Part shown: positions 11,281 to 21,854 of the stretch, one piece after another
Position numbering within the stretch: position 1 is the first letter of the stretch
How the letters are laid out: each line of letters begins with the position of its first letter
Assembly (NCBI RefSeq): GCF_016307205.1
Contig: NZ_JAEIJD010000004.1
Span: forward strand, 124,001-188,000
Length of the DNA: 64,000 nucleotides
Direction of reading: 5' to 3'
From: Pontibaca salina
GTDB taxonomy: Bacteria > Pseudomonadota > Alphaproteobacteria > Rhodobacterales > Rhodobacteraceae
Program-made: the position numbers and the translations under genes
The notes under the pieces: generated by a model
What the model saw: only the letters and a program-made list of their open reading frames with translations
Database searches by the model: none
What the model was told of the DNA's origin: nothing

Positions 11281-12507
11281 CTAGATCGTTTTGCCCTGCA
11301 TCAGGCGGGGCAGGTCACCGGTCAGGCCCGCCGCTTCGCGGATAAACGCACGGCGTGCGGGTGGCAGGGCATTGACCAGTCCAAGACCCAGTTCGCGCCC
11401 CGCGCGTAGCAATGGATTATCATTCGAAAACAGGTGATTGAACATGTCTGTCGCGGTCACCAGCGTCGCCATGTCGAAGCGTCGCCACTGCTGATAGCGT
11501 TCCAGTACCTGTATTGATCCGATATCCTCACCGCGTCGTGCTGCCAGAATGACCGTTTCCGCAAGGGCTGCAACATCGCGCAATCCGGCGTTCAATCCTT
11601 GACCGGCGATCGGATGGATCCCATGTGCGGCATCCCCGACAAGCGCGAGGCGCTCGGCGATTAGCGCGTTGGCGACAGTCAGGTTGAGCGGATAGGTAAA
11701 ACGCTTCCCCTCCAGCCCGAGCTCGCCCAGAAAATCGCCGAACCTGGGGCGCAGAACCTCAAGGTAGTTGTGGTCATCCAATGCGTTGATCTGCTGCGCC
11801 AACTCGGTCTTTTCGGCCCAGACAATCAGTGAGCGATTGCCGGTCAGAGGCAAAATAGCCAACGGCCCCGGCGGCATAAAGAACTGATGCGCGACGCCGT
11901 GATGCGGCTTCTCGTGGGTGATTGCGCAAACCAGCGCGGTCTGGCCGTAATCCCGGCCAGACCGCTTGATCCCCGCGCGGGTTGCCGTGCCGCTGGTGCG
12001 TCCGTCGCAGCCAGCCAGAAGGTCGCCGGTGATTTCAATGCCATCCTCCAGCGTGACAGAAACTCCACTGGGTGACACGGTTTGCGCCACCACTGACTGC
12101 CCATCGAGCAGCGTAATTGCATCATTTTCTGCCATCGCGTCGATCAGGGCACGGCGTAAATAGCGGTCTTCGACCATATATCCCATCGGACCTTCTTCGA
12201 TCTCGGCATGGTCAAAGTGCATCCAGAACGGCGATGGGCCGCGTCCTGCATGACCATCTGTGACCTTGATCTCAAGCATCGGCTGGGCGTGGTCATTGAT
12301 CCGTGCCCAAATGCCGATGGCAGAGAGCAACCGTTGCGATGCCAAGGCCAGCGCATAGGCGCGGCCGTCAAACTCATCTGCTTGGCGCACATCCTGCGGC
12401 AAGGCGTCGATCACGGTGACGCGCTTTCCGCCTTGCGCCAGAGCAAGCGCCAAGGCCGGACCGTTCAGTCCGCCGCCAACAATAAGGACATGGGGTTGTT
12501 CTGTCAT
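11281..12507 (-). CDS. UbiH/UbiF-type FAD hydroxylase (ubiquinone synthesis)
   Basis: Class A flavin monooxygenase, probably hydroxylating the ubiquinone ring at the inner membrane. Hallmarks: dinucleotide-binding VLIVGGGLNGPALALALAQ at the N-terminus, the DG motif in LLAGCDGRTSGT, and GDAAHGIHPIAGQGLNAGLRD near residue 285. I chose the start at 12507 (MTEQPHVLIVGGG) because it sits just before the Rossmann strand; two upstream in-frame ATGs would add up to 20 residues. It is divergent from the amidase gene. Which ring position it hydroxylates (UbiH, UbiF or UbiL type) cannot be told from sequence alone. Confidence 0.85.
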   Translation of the reverse strand: MTEQPHVLIVGGGLNGPALALALAQGGKRVTVIDALPQDVRQADEFDGRAYALALASQRLLSAIGIWARINDHAQPMLEIKVTDGHAGRGPSPFWMHFDHAEIEEGPMGYMVEDRYLRRALIDAMAENDAITLLDGQSVVAQTVSPSGVSVTLEDGIEITGDLLAGCDGRTSGTATRAGIKRSGRDYGQTALVCAITHEKPHHGVAHQFFMPPGPLAILPLTGNRSLIVWAEKTELAQQINALDDHNYLEVLRPRFGDFLGELGLEGKRFTYPLNLTVANALIAERLALVGDAAHGIHPIAGQGLNAGLRDVAALAETVILAARRGEDIGSIQVLERYQQWRRFDMATLVTATDMFNHLFSNDNPLLRAGRELGLGLVNALPPARRAFIREAAGLTGDLPRLMQGKTI

Positions 12508-12593
12508 GCTCTGCAATATGATCGTGTGTTCGGGATTGTCCATGTGGGGTGCGGTCGCTACCGTCAAGAGCGCAGAGCAAAAACGAGGGCAAT

Positions 12594-13925
12594 ATGCAAG
12601 ATTGGCTGAGGATGAGTGCAGGGGATCTGGGGCGCGACATCGCGGCGGGCCGGATCGATCCGCTGGACCTGACCCGCGGTTTTCTCGCTGCGATTGACGG
12701 GCATCCTATGCGCGACCGGATCTATGCGCGCGTCACGCCCGAGCGCGCCTTGGCCGAGGCCGGTGCCGCCCAAGAGCGTGCCCGTGCCGGGCGGCGTCTG
12801 TCCTTGCTGGATGGGGTGCCGATCAGCTGGAAGGATTCCTTTGACACCGGCGGCATCGCGACCGAAGCCGGGTCAGGCCTGCTGAAAGGGCGGGTACCGG
12901 AGCAAGACGCCGTAGTGTTGCGCAACGCCACTGCGATGGGAACAATCTGTCTGGGCAAGACCCATATGAGCGAGTTGGCCTTTTCCGGGCTAGGCTATAA
13001 CCCCTCGACTGCAACCCCACCCAATATCACCGATGCGGAGGCTGCACCGGGGGGGTCGTCCTCGGGCGCCGCGGCGTCGGTGGCTTTCGATCTTGCGGCT
13101 TGCGCGGTCGGTTCGGATACCGGCGGTTCGGTCCGGGTGCCGGCGGCGTGGAATGATCTGATCGGCTTGAAAACCACGTCGGGGCGGTTGGATCTGGGCG
13201 GCGTGGTGCCGCTATGTCTGAAATTCGATACGATCGGCCCGCTTACCCGCACCGTCGAGGACGCCGCGTTGATGCTCGCTGTTTTGGAGGGGAGTAATTG
13301 CCCAGCCGATCTGCGCGGAAGCAGTCTGAAGGGGCGGCATCTGGCGATTTTGCAAACCGTTGCGCTGGACGACATCCGAGAGGCACCGCGCACCGCTTTT
13401 GACAAAGCCGTGGACCGGCTGGCCGATGCTGGGGCGGTAGTGACGAACGTCGCCCTGCCGGCACTTGACGAGGCGATGGAACTCAGCGGGGCTCTCTATA
13501 CCGCTGAAGCCTATGGCCTGTGGCGCGACAAGATCGAAGCCAATCCCGATGCCATGTTCCCCTCTATTCGCGACCGATTCCGGCAGGGCAGGGGGACCGC
13601 GGGGGCGGATTATGTTGCCGGATGGGCGGCGCTGGAAGCCGCGCGCACAGCATGGGGCCGTGCCACCGCCGGATTCGATGCGGTGCTGTGCCCGACCGCG
13701 CCCAATTTGCCGCCAAATCTAGAAAGGTTAAGAACCGATAACGAGTATTACATTTCTGAGAATCTGTTGACCCTGCGCAACACTCGGATCGGCAATCTGA
13801 TGGGGGTAACCGCCCTAACTCTGCCCACGGCCACGCCCGGCTGCGGCATAACGCTTATGGCACGGCCTTTTGGCGAAACAGCACTGCTACGCCTCGGCGC
13901 AGCGGCCGAACAGGCCTTGGCCTGA
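12594..13925 (+). CDS. Amidase signature family hydrolase
   Basis: Amidase of the GatA/AS superfamily, 443 residues, hydrolysing a C-N amide bond of unknown substrate. The Ser-cisSer-Lys triad is visible: lysine in ISWKDSF, then PGGSSSGAAA and GSDTGGSVRVPA with the catalytic serines. The start at 12594 follows GAGGGC. It is too isolated from gatB/gatC to be the glutamyl-tRNA amidotransferase subunit with confidence. It is divergent from the UbiH-type gene with an 86-base gap holding both promoters. Confidence 0.88.
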   Translation: MQDWLRMSAGDLGRDIAAGRIDPLDLTRGFLAAIDGHPMRDRIYARVTPERALAEAGAAQERARAGRRLSLLDGVPISWKDSFDTGGIATEAGSGLLKGRVPEQDAVVLRNATAMGTICLGKTHMSELAFSGLGYNPSTATPPNITDAEAAPGGSSSGAAASVAFDLAACAVGSDTGGSVRVPAAWNDLIGLKTTSGRLDLGGVVPLCLKFDTIGPLTRTVEDAALMLAVLEGSNCPADLRGSSLKGRHLAILQTVALDDIREAPRTAFDKAVDRLADAGAVVTNVALPALDEAMELSGALYTAEAYGLWRDKIEANPDAMFPSIRDRFRQGRGTAGADYVAGWAALEAARTAWGRATAGFDAVLCPTAPNLPPNLERLRTDNEYYISENLLTLRNTRIGNLMGVTALTLPTATPGCGITLMARPFGETALLRLGAAAEQALA

Positions 13926-14331
13926 AAACCACAATTACAACGTGTTACGCCGCTTTGTCTGGACGCCCGTGCGCGCGATCTGTACCTTAGAAGGCAACGG
14001 GACGCCAATGATCCTGATTTTGAGGCAAATCGATGAAGTTTCCCGAGCGGTTTTCAAGCCCACGGATTATGCATTTCTGTGCTCGCGCGCACAGACTGAT
14101 GTTGCGCCGCCAAAGCCGTTGCCACAGGCAGCGACACAGATTCACATGGAAGCTGGGAATAGCGCAGCAAAGTGACGTGCGGGCTGTGATCCGAGCCTGA
14201 TCCACGTAAAATGCGACGGGCGCGAACCCGGTGCGGGAACTATAAGGGCTGCGATGATGGCCCAAAAAAGACGACATGCAGCGCCGGGCAAGTGGCCTGA
14301 CGACTGCTTGCATAACTGAGGACCGATTATA
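13926..14331. other. 406-bp intergenic region before ftsK
   Basis: No convincing gene, RNA or repeat was seen. Short open frames exist on both strands but have no recognisable domain. The right end holds the ftsK ribosome-binding site (CTGAGGACC). It is presumably leader or promoter sequence for ftsK. Confidence 0.5.
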
Positions 14332-17214
14332 ATGGCATATCATTCACGCAGCCGCGATCCACTGCTGGACAGCAACATGCAGGAAGCCATCGAAAAGCGC
14401 GGCAAGGAATTGCTGGGTATCGTGCTGCTATGTCTTGGCGTAGCGGCAGCCGCAATGATCGGTTCCTATACGCCGGAAGATCCGAACTGGATGGTGTCGA
14501 CAGATGCTCCGGTACAGAACTGGCTGGGTCGGACGGGCGCATCGATTGCCGCGCCTCTGTTCATGGTCGTGGGCTGGGGGTCGTGGGCAATCGCTCTGGT
14601 TCTTGTCGCTTGGGGTCTGCGTTTTGCGTTGCACCGGAGCGAAGAGCGCGCCGTCGCACGGGTGATCTTTGCGCCAATAATGGTCGCCGTTGCGGCTGTC
14701 TATGCTGCGACCCTGGTGCCGGGCGCGGACTGGAGCGCGACGCATAGTTATGGTCTGGGCGGGCTGTTTGGCGACACGGTTTTGGGCGCGTTGCTGACGC
14801 TTCTGCCGGTCAGCTCGCATTTCGCGATCAAGGTGTTGTCTTTGCTTTTGGCCGTGGGGATGCTCGGCTTGGGGGCGTTTGTACTGGGCTTTACCCGACC
14901 AGAATTGGCGCGCGGCGCGCGGATGGTCCTGATTGGTATTATCATGAGTTACGGCGCGCTGATGGTTCTGTTGGGGCGCAGCGCCAGCGCCGCCATGACC
15001 GCTGCACGTAATCGGCAGGCGCAACTTGCCCAAAAGCGCAGCGAAGCCCGCGAGGCGCGCGCCCAAGCACAGGCATCCGCGCCTGAGGCCGTCGCGTCCG
15101 GTCTTATTATGTCGTCGCCGGAAGATGATTTCGACCCAATCGAAACGGACTGGCCTGAGCCCGCTGAACAGGCCGACGAGCGCGGGAATTTCCTATCGCG
15201 CATGCCATCGTTTATTCGCCGCCCTGATGTGTCGCCAGACCCCGATCGGGTCGATTCTAATCCGAGCGATCGATATGACGAGATTCCTGCTGATGACCGC
15301 ATCAGTGCCCGGATTGCCGATGTCATAAGATCGCGCCGTCAGGCGGAACTGCCGCCCGAACCCGACCCGAACCTGCCTCTGACCAAGGGGCGTGGGCGGC
15401 GACCCGATCCGCTGTTGCTGGACACCCGTGGCCCAATGGCGTTGCCGCCGGAACCGCCGGTGGTCGGCGGGCAGCCGCAGACCGCACCATTACCAATGAT
15501 GGCTGGGGATGATGACGTGCCTCAGGCCGATGCGCCCGAAGCTCAGCCGCTGCCAATTACCCCGACCGCACCCGAAGCAGCCCGTGTCCCGGCCACCGAG
15601 CCGCGCAAAGTGGTTGACAACCCGGTACGCCAACCCCTGCCGGCTGCTAGCGCAGGGCAGGCCGGGGGGCGACCGGTGCGGAAATTTGACGGGTCGGCCA
15701 GTGATTACGAGCTGCCGCCACTTGGTCTGCTGACCAATCCGGCCAGTATCCCCCGCCTTCACCTGAGCGACGAGGCGCTTGAGGAAAACGCGCGGATGCT
15801 GGAATCGGTGCTGGACGACTATGGGGTCAAGGGCGAGATCGTCAGCGTTCGGCCCGGCCCGGTCGTGACCATGTACGAACTGGAACCGGCGCCGGGCCTT
15901 AAGGCGAGCCGCGTGATCGGGTTGGCAGATGACATTGCGCGCAGCATGTCGGCGCTGTCGGCGCGGGTTTCAACCGTGCCGGGGCGCTCGGTCATCGGGA
16001 TCGAGCTGCCCAATGACAGCCGCGAAAAAGTGGTGCTGCGCGAGATCCTGTCATGCCGGGAATTCGGCGACAGCAATCTTAGCCTGCCGCTGGCGCTAGG
16101 CAAGGATATTGGCGGCGATTCGGTGGTCGCCAACCTGTCCAAAATGCCTCACCTACTGATCGCTGGGACCACCGGTTCGGGGAAGTCGGTGGCGATCAAC
16201 ACCATGATCCTGAGCCTGCTTTACAAGCTGACACCCGAGGAATGCCGCCTGATCATGATCGACCCCAAGATGCTGGAATTGTCGGTCTATGATGGTATCC
16301 CGCATCTGCTGTCCCCCGTTGTCACCGACCCGAAAAAGGCGGTCGTCGCCCTGAAATGGGTGGTGGGCGAAATGGAGGACCGTTATCGCAAGATGTCCAA
16401 GATGGGCGTGCGCAACATCCACGGATATAACGGCCGGGTTAAAGAGGCGCTGGATAAGGGCGAGATGTTCAGCCGCACGGTGCAGACCGGATTCGATGAT
16501 GAAACCGGCGATCCGGTCTTCGAGACCGAGGAATTCGCCCCCGAAGCGATGCCGTTCATTGTCGTAATCGTGGACGAGATGGCCGACCTGATGATGGTCG
16601 CCGGCAAGGAGATCGAGGCCTGCATCCAGCGACTCGCCCAGATGGCGCGGGCCAGCGGGATCCACATGATCATGGCCACGCAGCGCCCCAGTGTCGATGT
16701 CATCACCGGGACGATCAAGGCGAACTTTCCCACAAGGATCAGTTTTCAGGTGACGTCGAAGATCGACAGCCGCACGATTCTTGGCGAAATGGGGGCCGAG
16801 CAGCTTTTGGGTATGGGTGACATGCTCTACATGGCCGGTGGCGGGCGTATCATGCGCTGCCATGGTCCCTTTGTCAGCGATGAAGAGGTCGAGGAAGTCG
16901 TCAATCACCTCAAGGCGTTTGGCCCGCCCGAATATGTGACCACGGTTCTGGATGGCCCGTCGGAAGATCGTGAAAGCGATATCGATCAGGTTCTCGGGCT
17001 TGGTGGCAATACCGACGGCGAAGATGCGCTCTATGACACAGCGGTGCAGATCGTCATCAAGGATCGCCGCTGCTCGACATCCTATATCCAGCGCAAGCTG
17101 GCAATCGGTTATAACAAGGCGGCGCGCTTGGTCGAACAGATGGAGGAGGAAGGCTTGGTCACTCCCGCCGACCATGTCGGCCGACGCGAAATTCTGGTGC
17201 CGGAACAGCATTGA
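14332..17214 (+). CDS. ftsK: DNA translocase FtsK
   Basis: Septal DNA pump that clears the chromosome terminus at division. It has 960 residues: four N-terminal membrane segments within about residues 25-200, a long proline/acidic linker (about 230-460), then the RecA-like motor with Walker A GTTGSGKS at 612-619 and Walker [12 protein letters not shown] near 743-753, and a C-terminal winged-helix gamma domain ([24 protein letters not shown] region) that reads KOPS sites. The [14 protein letters not shown] start is typical of roseobacters. It is followed 78 bases later by lolA, the common arrangement in this group. Confidence 0.97.
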   Translation: MAYHSRSRDPLLDSNMQEAIEKRGKELLGIVLLCLGVAAAAMIGSYTPEDPNWMVSTDAPVQNWLGRTGASIAAPLFMVVGWGSWAIALVLVAWGLRFALHRSEERAVARVIFAPIMVAVAAVYAATLVPGADWSATHSYGLGGLFGDTVLGALLTLLPVSSHFAIKVLSLLLAVGMLGLGAFVLGFTRPELARGARMVLIGIIMSYGALMVLLGRSASAAMTAARNRQAQLAQKRSEAREARAQAQASAPEAVASGLIMSSPEDDFDPIETDWPEPAEQADERGNFLSRMPSFIRRPDVSPDPDRVDSNPSDRYDEIPADDRISARIADVIRSRRQAELPPEPDPNLPLTKGRGRRPDPLLLDTRGPMALPPEPPVVGGQPQTAPLPMMAGDDDVPQADAPEAQPLPITPTAPEAARVPATEPRKVVDNPVRQPLPAASAGQAGGRPVRKFDGSASDYELPPLGLLTNPASIPRLHLSDEALEENARMLESVLDDYGVKGEIVSVRPGPVVTMYELEPAPGLKASRVIGLADDIARSMSALSARVSTVPGRSVIGIELPNDSREKVVLREILSCREFGDSNLSLPLALGKDIGGDSVVANLSKMPHLLIAGTTGSGKSVAINTMILSLLYKLTPEECRLIMIDPKMLELSVYDGIPHLLSPVVTDPKKAVVALKWVVGEMEDRYRKMSKMGVRNIHGYNGRVKEALDKGEMFSRTVQTGFDDETGDPVFETEEFAPEAMPFIVVIVDEMADLMMVAGKEIEACIQRLAQMARASGIHMIMATQRPSVDVITGTIKANFPTRISFQVTSKIDSRTILGEMGAEQLLGMGDMLYMAGGGRIMRCHGPFVSDEEVEEVVNHLKAFGPPEYVTTVLDGPSEDRESDIDQVLGLGGNTDGEDALYDTAVQIVIKDRRCSTSYIQRKLAIGYNKAARLVEQMEEEGLVTPADHVGRREILVPEQH

Positions 17215-17292
17215 GCCGGCACACGAAAATTTGCACGCGGCAAGGGCAGGTGGACTATTCCCCTTTGAATGGTCCACCCCTATCTTTGGGCC

Positions 17293-17889
17293 ATGAAAAA
17301 GCTTGTCCTTGCCGCCGCTCTGATCCTCTCTGCGCCCTCTGCATGGGCCGAAGGGAAGCTCTCCCTCTCCGAAATATCGCAATATCTTAACGGTATGACC
17401 ACCGCGCAAGCGCCGTTCACCCAAATCAATGACGACGGATCGCTGTCTACTGGAAAACTTTATATACACCGCCCCGGTCGCATGCGGTTTCAGTATGAAA
17501 AACCCAACAACGCCGTGGTGATGGCCGGCGGGGGTACGGTTGTGATTCAGGACCCGAAATCGAATCAGCCCCCTGAAAGCTATCCGCTCAAACGCACACC
17601 GCTATCGATAATTCTACAACGTAATGTGGATCTGGGTCGCGCCAACATGGTCGTCGGGCACAGTTACGATGGCACTAGTACGATTGTAACCGCTCAGGAC
17701 CCCGAACACCCAGATTACGGCAATATCGAACTGATGTTTACCGGCAATCCTGTGGAGTTGCGCAAATGGGTTATCAATGACAGCTCGGGCACTTCAACCA
17801 CGGTGATATTGGGCGTGTTGGAAACCGATATGCGCCTGAACTCGAACCTCTTCACCCCGCCGCACGCAGGATCGTCCGGAGGGCGCTGA
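17293..17889 (+). CDS. lolA: Outer-membrane lipoprotein carrier LolA
   Basis: Periplasmic chaperone that ferries lipoproteins from LolCDE to the outer membrane. It has 198 residues. The start at 17293 gives a signal peptide (MKKLVLAAALILSAPSAWA) cleaved before EGK; an upstream in-frame start would spoil it. Family features: ISQYLNGMTTAQAPFTQ, GKLYIHRPGRMRFQYE and PNNAVVMAGGGTVVI. It sits behind ftsK on the same strand, as in many alphaproteobacteria. It is convergent with the lytic transglycosylase gene. Confidence 0.93.
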   Translation: MKKLVLAAALILSAPSAWAEGKLSLSEISQYLNGMTTAQAPFTQINDDGSLSTGKLYIHRPGRMRFQYEKPNNAVVMAGGGTVVIQDPKSNQPPESYPLKRTPLSIILQRNVDLGRANMVVGHSYDGTSTIVTAQDPEHPDYGNIELMFTGNPVELRKWVINDSSGTSTTVILGVLETDMRLNSNLFTPPHAGSSGGR

Positions 17890-17937
17890 GCGCGCCCGCC
17901 AAGCCAATAGTGGAAAAGCCTTGTGATGGTGCCAGTA

Positions 17938-18516
17938 TCACCGGCATGCGGCAAGTTGTCTGGCATACATCGCTGCGCGCGCTTCTACTTGGCCCGAGGT
18001 ACGTACAAGCCAGCTTTTGCTCTGATAACTTCTACGGGCATAGCCGGTATGCCCTTCATGGTAGGCGAGATATTGATTGCGCGCGTCATGGAGCGGGATG
18101 CCGTTGCGTTGACGTGACTTGACCATATACCAGCCGATGAAATCCGCCGCGTCATTGATCCGGTCGCGTTTGGCGCGTCGTTTGCCGGTATCGGCGCGAT
18201 AATCGTCCCATGTTCCGTCCAGCGCCTGACTATAGCCATAGGCGCTGCTTTGTCGTCCCATAGGCAGAATACCCAGCACGTAACGGAAAGGAGTGCGCGC
18301 ATTTCCGCGGAAACTGCTTTCCTGATAGATCGTCGCCATTTGGACGTGTACCGGAACGCCCCATTTACGCTCGGTGGCCTTGAATGCGCGCATGTATTTC
18401 GGACGCTCTTTGGCGATGCTGCATGCATCGTTGATATTGCCCGGCGGCGCGCTGTGTCGAGCCCCGCAGGATGCCAGTAAGACAGCCAATGTCATGGCCC
18501 AAAGAAATCTGCTCAT
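17938..18516 (-). CDS. Lysozyme-like lytic transglycosylase lipoprotein
   Basis: Predicted murein lytic transglycosylase anchored as a lipoprotein, 192 residues. The start at 18516 yields a lipoprotein signal (MSRFLWAMTLAVLLAS then C, lipobox LASC) with GAGG upstream. The catalytic-domain motif ATIYQESSF carries the glutamate of the SLT/lysozyme-like fold, followed by AYGYSQALDGTWDDY and NAYLAYHEGHTGYARRSY-like segments near the C-terminus. It probably cuts glycan strands in the periplasm. Confidence 0.88.
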   Translation of the reverse strand: MSRFLWAMTLAVLLASCGARHSAPPGNINDACSIAKERPKYMRAFKATERKWGVPVHVQMATIYQESSFRGNARTPFRYVLGILPMGRQSSAYGYSQALDGTWDDYRADTGKRRAKRDRINDAADFIGWYMVKSRQRNGIPLHDARNQYLAYHEGHTGYARRSYQSKSWLVRTSGQVEARAAMYARQLAACR

Positions 18517-18702
18517 TTGCCTCGTGCCTTTTTTGGTAAAACCATACAGCATCTGGCCCTGTGTTGAAATCTGAATTTCCGACAGCTCACTCTGCTCCGC
18601 TGTTAGGACAAAGTTTTCGGACCGCTTTTGTACCACACACCCTGCTATAATTGACAATAGACCCTTGATACCGCGAAAATCGGAGGCTAGAGGCACCGGG
18701 AA

Positions 18703-19029
18703 ATGCTTAGGTCATGCGCGAAATACAGCTTGGGACAAGTCGTCCGTCACAAACAACACTCCTTTCGGGGTGTAGTTTTCGACGTCGATCCTGAGTTTTC
18801 CAACTCCGATGATTGGTACGAATCCATTCCCGAGGACATCCGTCCCGTGAAGGATCAGCCATTCTATCACCTGCTCGCGGAAAACGATCAAAGTTATTAT
18901 ATCGCCTATGTATCCGAGCAAAACCTGATGGCGGATCATTCGGGCGAACCAGTGGATCATCCGGACGTGCCCGAAATGTTCGGCGCGTTGCAGGACGGTA
19001 TTTATGCCATTCAGTTCCAGATGAACTGA
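18703..19029 (+). CDS. hspQ: Heat-shock protein HspQ (YccV-like)
   Basis: Small hemimethylated-DNA-binding-fold protein; in E. coli it is a Lon specificity enhancer and heat-shock factor. It has 108 residues with the family core GQVVRHKQHSFRGVVFDVDP, DQPFYHLLAEND and YIAYVSEQNL. No clear heat-shock (sigma-32) promoter could be picked out by eye. It is divergent from the transglycosylase gene. Confidence 0.93.
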   Translation: MLRSCAKYSLGQVVRHKQHSFRGVVFDVDPEFSNSDDWYESIPEDIRPVKDQPFYHLLAENDQSYYIAYVSEQNLMADHSGEPVDHPDVPEMFGALQDGIYAIQFQMN

Positions 19030-19298
19030 TCTGTTCGGCCGCGCAGGCCAGCGGACTTTCTAGCGACACTCGTTCAGACGTAAGGTAACGCAGAGCCGAC
19101 GGCCGGGTTCGCCTCTCAGGGAATCGGGCTGCTGCATTTGCCAAGGGCAATGGCTGCGACACATCTATCGCCAGTGGGACCAGTGCCTTTAAAAAGGGGC
19201 AGGCGGGCGCGTCGTGGCTTTTATCCACAAAACTGGAAGGTTATGCTTTACCCTATATTTGCTCACCGGCAATGATCAAAACAGCAAGGGAGAAAAGT

Positions 19299-20399
19299 AT
19301 GGATCGTCGCGGTTTTCTGAAGGGGGCCACGCTGGGCGGGGCTGCGGTTTCGGCGACCTCGCTGGCGGCACCTGCCGTCGCCCAAGGCAAGATGACTTGG
19401 CGCATGGTGACGACCTGGCCCAAGAACTTTCCCGGACTAGGGGTCAGTGCGCAACGCCTCGCCGACCGCATCACTGCCGCCAGCGACGGACAATTAACGA
19501 TCAAGCTGTTCTCTGCCGGAGAGCTGGTGCCGGCGCTGCAATCGCTTGATGCGGTCATCGACGGCTCGGCCGAGATGAGCCACGGAGCGGCCTATTACTG
19601 GCAGAACAAATCACCCGCGCTCAATTTTTTTACCGGCGTGCCCTATGGTATGACCGAACGAGAATTGACGGCCTGGATCCGCTTCATGGGCGGGCAGGAA
19701 ATCTGGGACGAGATCTATGATCAGTTCGGAGTTCAAGGATTTCTGGCGGGCAATACCGGTATTCAGACGGGTGGTTGGTTCAAACAAGAACTGACCGGCC
19801 TTGAAGATGTTCAGGGTATGCGATTCAGAACCCCCGGATTGGGCGGGCAGGTTTGGCAGAAAATTGGAGCCTCGGTCAGTAACATGGCTGCTGGCGACCT
19901 GTTTCAGGCGTTGCAGAACGGCACGCTGGATGCGATTGAATTCGTTGGACCTTATAACGATCTCGCACTCGGTTTCTATCAGGTGTGCAAACATTACTAC
20001 ACGTCTTCCTTCATCGAGCCGGGGCTTGCGCCTGAGGTTGTGGTGGACAAGGCCAAGTATCAGGCATTGCCCGCGAACCTGCAGGCGATCATTCGCGATT
20101 GTGCCCAGGCGGAATACGATAACATGACCGCCGATATCTTTGCGAATGATCCCCGGGCATTGCAGACATTGGTGAACGACCACGGCGTCATTACCCACCC
20201 GAAATTTCCGGATGATATTCTCGAGGCCGGGGCCAAAGCCGCCGAAGAGGTTTTGGGCGAGTTGCGCGATAGCGGCGATCCGTTGGTCCAGAAAACTGTT
20301 GCCAGCTTTACGGACGCGCTGAACCTTCTGCGGACCCGGACTGAAGGCACCGACCTGTCCTTTATTCAGGCCCGGGACAAATACTTCAAGTTCGGCTGA
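19299..20399 (+). CDS. TRAP transporter solute-binding protein (DctP/TakP-type)
   Basis: Periplasmic binding protein of a tripartite ATP-independent transporter, 366 residues. The N-terminus MDRRGFLKGATLGGAAV carries a twin-arginine motif with a Tat-type hydrophobic stretch, then APAVAQG. The body has TTWPKNFPG, AGELVPALQSLDAV and FVGPYNDLALGFYQVCKHYY, as in TakP-like proteins that bind 2-oxo acids. The start at 19299 follows GGGAGA. Odd: no DctQ or DctM membrane genes are adjacent, so it is an orphan here. It is followed by a terminator shared with gmaS. Confidence 0.9.
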   Translation: MDRRGFLKGATLGGAAVSATSLAAPAVAQGKMTWRMVTTWPKNFPGLGVSAQRLADRITAASDGQLTIKLFSAGELVPALQSLDAVIDGSAEMSHGAAYYWQNKSPALNFFTGVPYGMTERELTAWIRFMGGQEIWDEIYDQFGVQGFLAGNTGIQTGGWFKQELTGLEDVQGMRFRTPGLGGQVWQKIGASVSNMAAGDLFQALQNGTLDAIEFVGPYNDLALGFYQVCKHYYTSSFIEPGLAPEVVVDKAKYQALPANLQAIIRDCAQAEYDNMTADIFANDPRALQTLVNDHGVITHPKFPDDILEAGAKAAEEVLGELRDSGDPLVQKTVASFTDALNLLRTRTEGTDLSFIQARDKYFKFG

Positions 20400-20424
20400 A
20401 AAGCCGAGGGGAACGAGAAAGTCA

Positions 20425-20454
20425 AAAGGCCCGTGGCAATCGCCACGGGCCTTT
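20425..20454. terminator. Bidirectional terminator between TRAP gene and gmaS
   Basis: A 13-bp stem AAAGGCCCGTGGC / GCCACGGGCCTTT with an AATC loop lies between convergent genes. A-rich and T-rich flanks on both sides suit termination in both directions. Confidence 0.9.
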
Positions 20455-20479
20455 CCTGTTCGCTTGCCTTGCGGAAGTA

Positions 20480-21835
20480 TCAGCAGTCGAGCGTGCGCTC
20501 GCGCTCCCACTCGGTGAAGTGGTTGCTGTACTCGTCCCACTCTTCGTGCTTTTTGTTCAGGAACGCGCGTGCGAAGTCTTCGCCCAGCGTCTTTACCAAT
20601 GCCTCATCGGCTTCGAAGAGACGCAAGGCATCCAGCAGGTTCCGCGGCAATTGCGGTGTGCCGGCTGGGATTTTGTCAAGCTCGGTATACATGTTGATAT
20701 CCAGCGCCTGACCCGGATCAGCTTTGGTGCGGATCCCGTTGAGGCCGGCAGCCATCATCACCGCTGGCAGCAGATAGGGGTTCACCGCACCGTCGGGCAG
20801 ACGGTTTTCCATGCGCCCATCACCCGGAAGGCGGAGCAGGTGCGTGCGGTTGTCACCCGACCAAGTCACATAGTTCGGTGCCCAGGTCGATCCGGTCGCG
20901 GTGCTGCGCAGGCCGATGCGTTTGTAGCTGTTGACCGTCGGGCAGGCGATAACCGTCGAGGCCGCCCCGTGGCGCAGGATGCCGCCTAGGAAATTCCCGC
21001 CGATCTCGGACAGGCCATGCTGTCCTGCCGGCGTATCACCCGAGCCCGCGAACAGGTTGTTCTTGGGGGTGCCGGTAGAATCCCACGCTGACATGTGAAT
21101 GTGCAGGCCGTTGCCGGTCAGTTCTGGCAGCGGCTTGGGCATGAAGCTGGCGCGCATGCCGTTCTTCTCGGCGACGTATTTGATCATGAACTTGAAGAAG
21201 CTGAGCTGGTCGGACATCTTCAACACATCGTCGAAGTCCCAGTTCATTTCCCACTGGCCGTTGGCGTCTTCATGGTCGTTCTGGTAGCAGCCCCAGCCCA
21301 GTTCCTGCATGTATTCGCTGACTTCGCGGATGATGTGATAGTTCCGCATGATCGCCTGCTGGTGATAACAGGGTTTCACATCATTATCGAACTCATCCGC
21401 AAGCGCCTTGCCGTCGGGTGTCAGCAGCGAGAACTCGGGTTCCACTCCGGTTTTGAAGTAAAGTCCCAGTTCGGCCGCGTCGTCCATCTGCTTGCGCAAT
21501 ACGTTGCGCGGGGCCTGCATGAAATATTCGCCATACATGACGGGGTTGCCCGGAACCCAGGCGATTTCCGGCTGCCACGGGATCTGGATCGCCGCGTCGG
21601 CGTCGGGAAGCACCGTCATATCGGGTTCGGACGGTTCTGTGTCAAAGCCAGCGGCAAAAGGGGCAAAGCCAGCGCCGTTGCGCTGGACGCGGCCGATCGC
21701 GCGGATCGGCACCAGCTTATTGCGCTGCGTGCCGTGCATGTCGGTGAAGTTGACCATGTAGTATTTGACGCCGCGTTCGCGGCCCCACTCTTCAAGGTCG
21801 ATTGCTGATTCCTGAACTAGTTGATCTTTCGCCAT
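20480..21835 (-). CDS. gmaS: Gamma-glutamylmethylamide synthetase
   Basis: Predicted to ligate methylamine to glutamate with ATP, giving gamma-glutamylmethylamide, the first step of the indirect methylamine pathway. It has 451 residues of glutamine-synthetase fold: YYMVNFTDMHGTQRNK in the N-terminal beta-grasp, GVEPEFSLL metal site, NGLHIHMSAWD, NSYKRIGLRS and the ENRLPDGAVNPY segment. The start at 21835 (MAKDQLVQESA) is preceded by AGGGAG. Sequence alone only shows a GlnA-III/GlnT-like enzyme; the gmaS call comes from the directly upstream mgsABC genes and the rest of the island. It probably has its own promoter in the 106-base gap to mgsC. Confidence 0.88.
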   Translation of the reverse strand: MAKDQLVQESAIDLEEWGRERGVKYYMVNFTDMHGTQRNKLVPIRAIGRVQRNGAGFAPFAAGFDTEPSEPDMTVLPDADAAIQIPWQPEIAWVPGNPVMYGEYFMQAPRNVLRKQMDDAAELGLYFKTGVEPEFSLLTPDGKALADEFDNDVKPCYHQQAIMRNYHIIREVSEYMQELGWGCYQNDHEDANGQWEMNWDFDDVLKMSDQLSFFKFMIKYVAEKNGMRASFMPKPLPELTGNGLHIHMSAWDSTGTPKNNLFAGSGDTPAGQHGLSEIGGNFLGGILRHGAASTVIACPTVNSYKRIGLRSTATGSTWAPNYVTWSGDNRTHLLRLPGDGRMENRLPDGAVNPYLLPAVMMAAGLNGIRTKADPGQALDINMYTELDKIPAGTPQLPRNLLDALRLFEADEALVKTLGEDFARAFLNKKHEEWDEYSNHFTEWERERTLDC

Positions 21836-21854
21836 GGCCAAAATTCGCTCCCTA

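Noticed and set aside
20480-21835. gmaS as ordinary glutamine synthetase
   Set aside because: The fold is the same, but a glutamine synthetase for nitrogen assimilation is normally with glnB, whereas this gene follows mgsABC.
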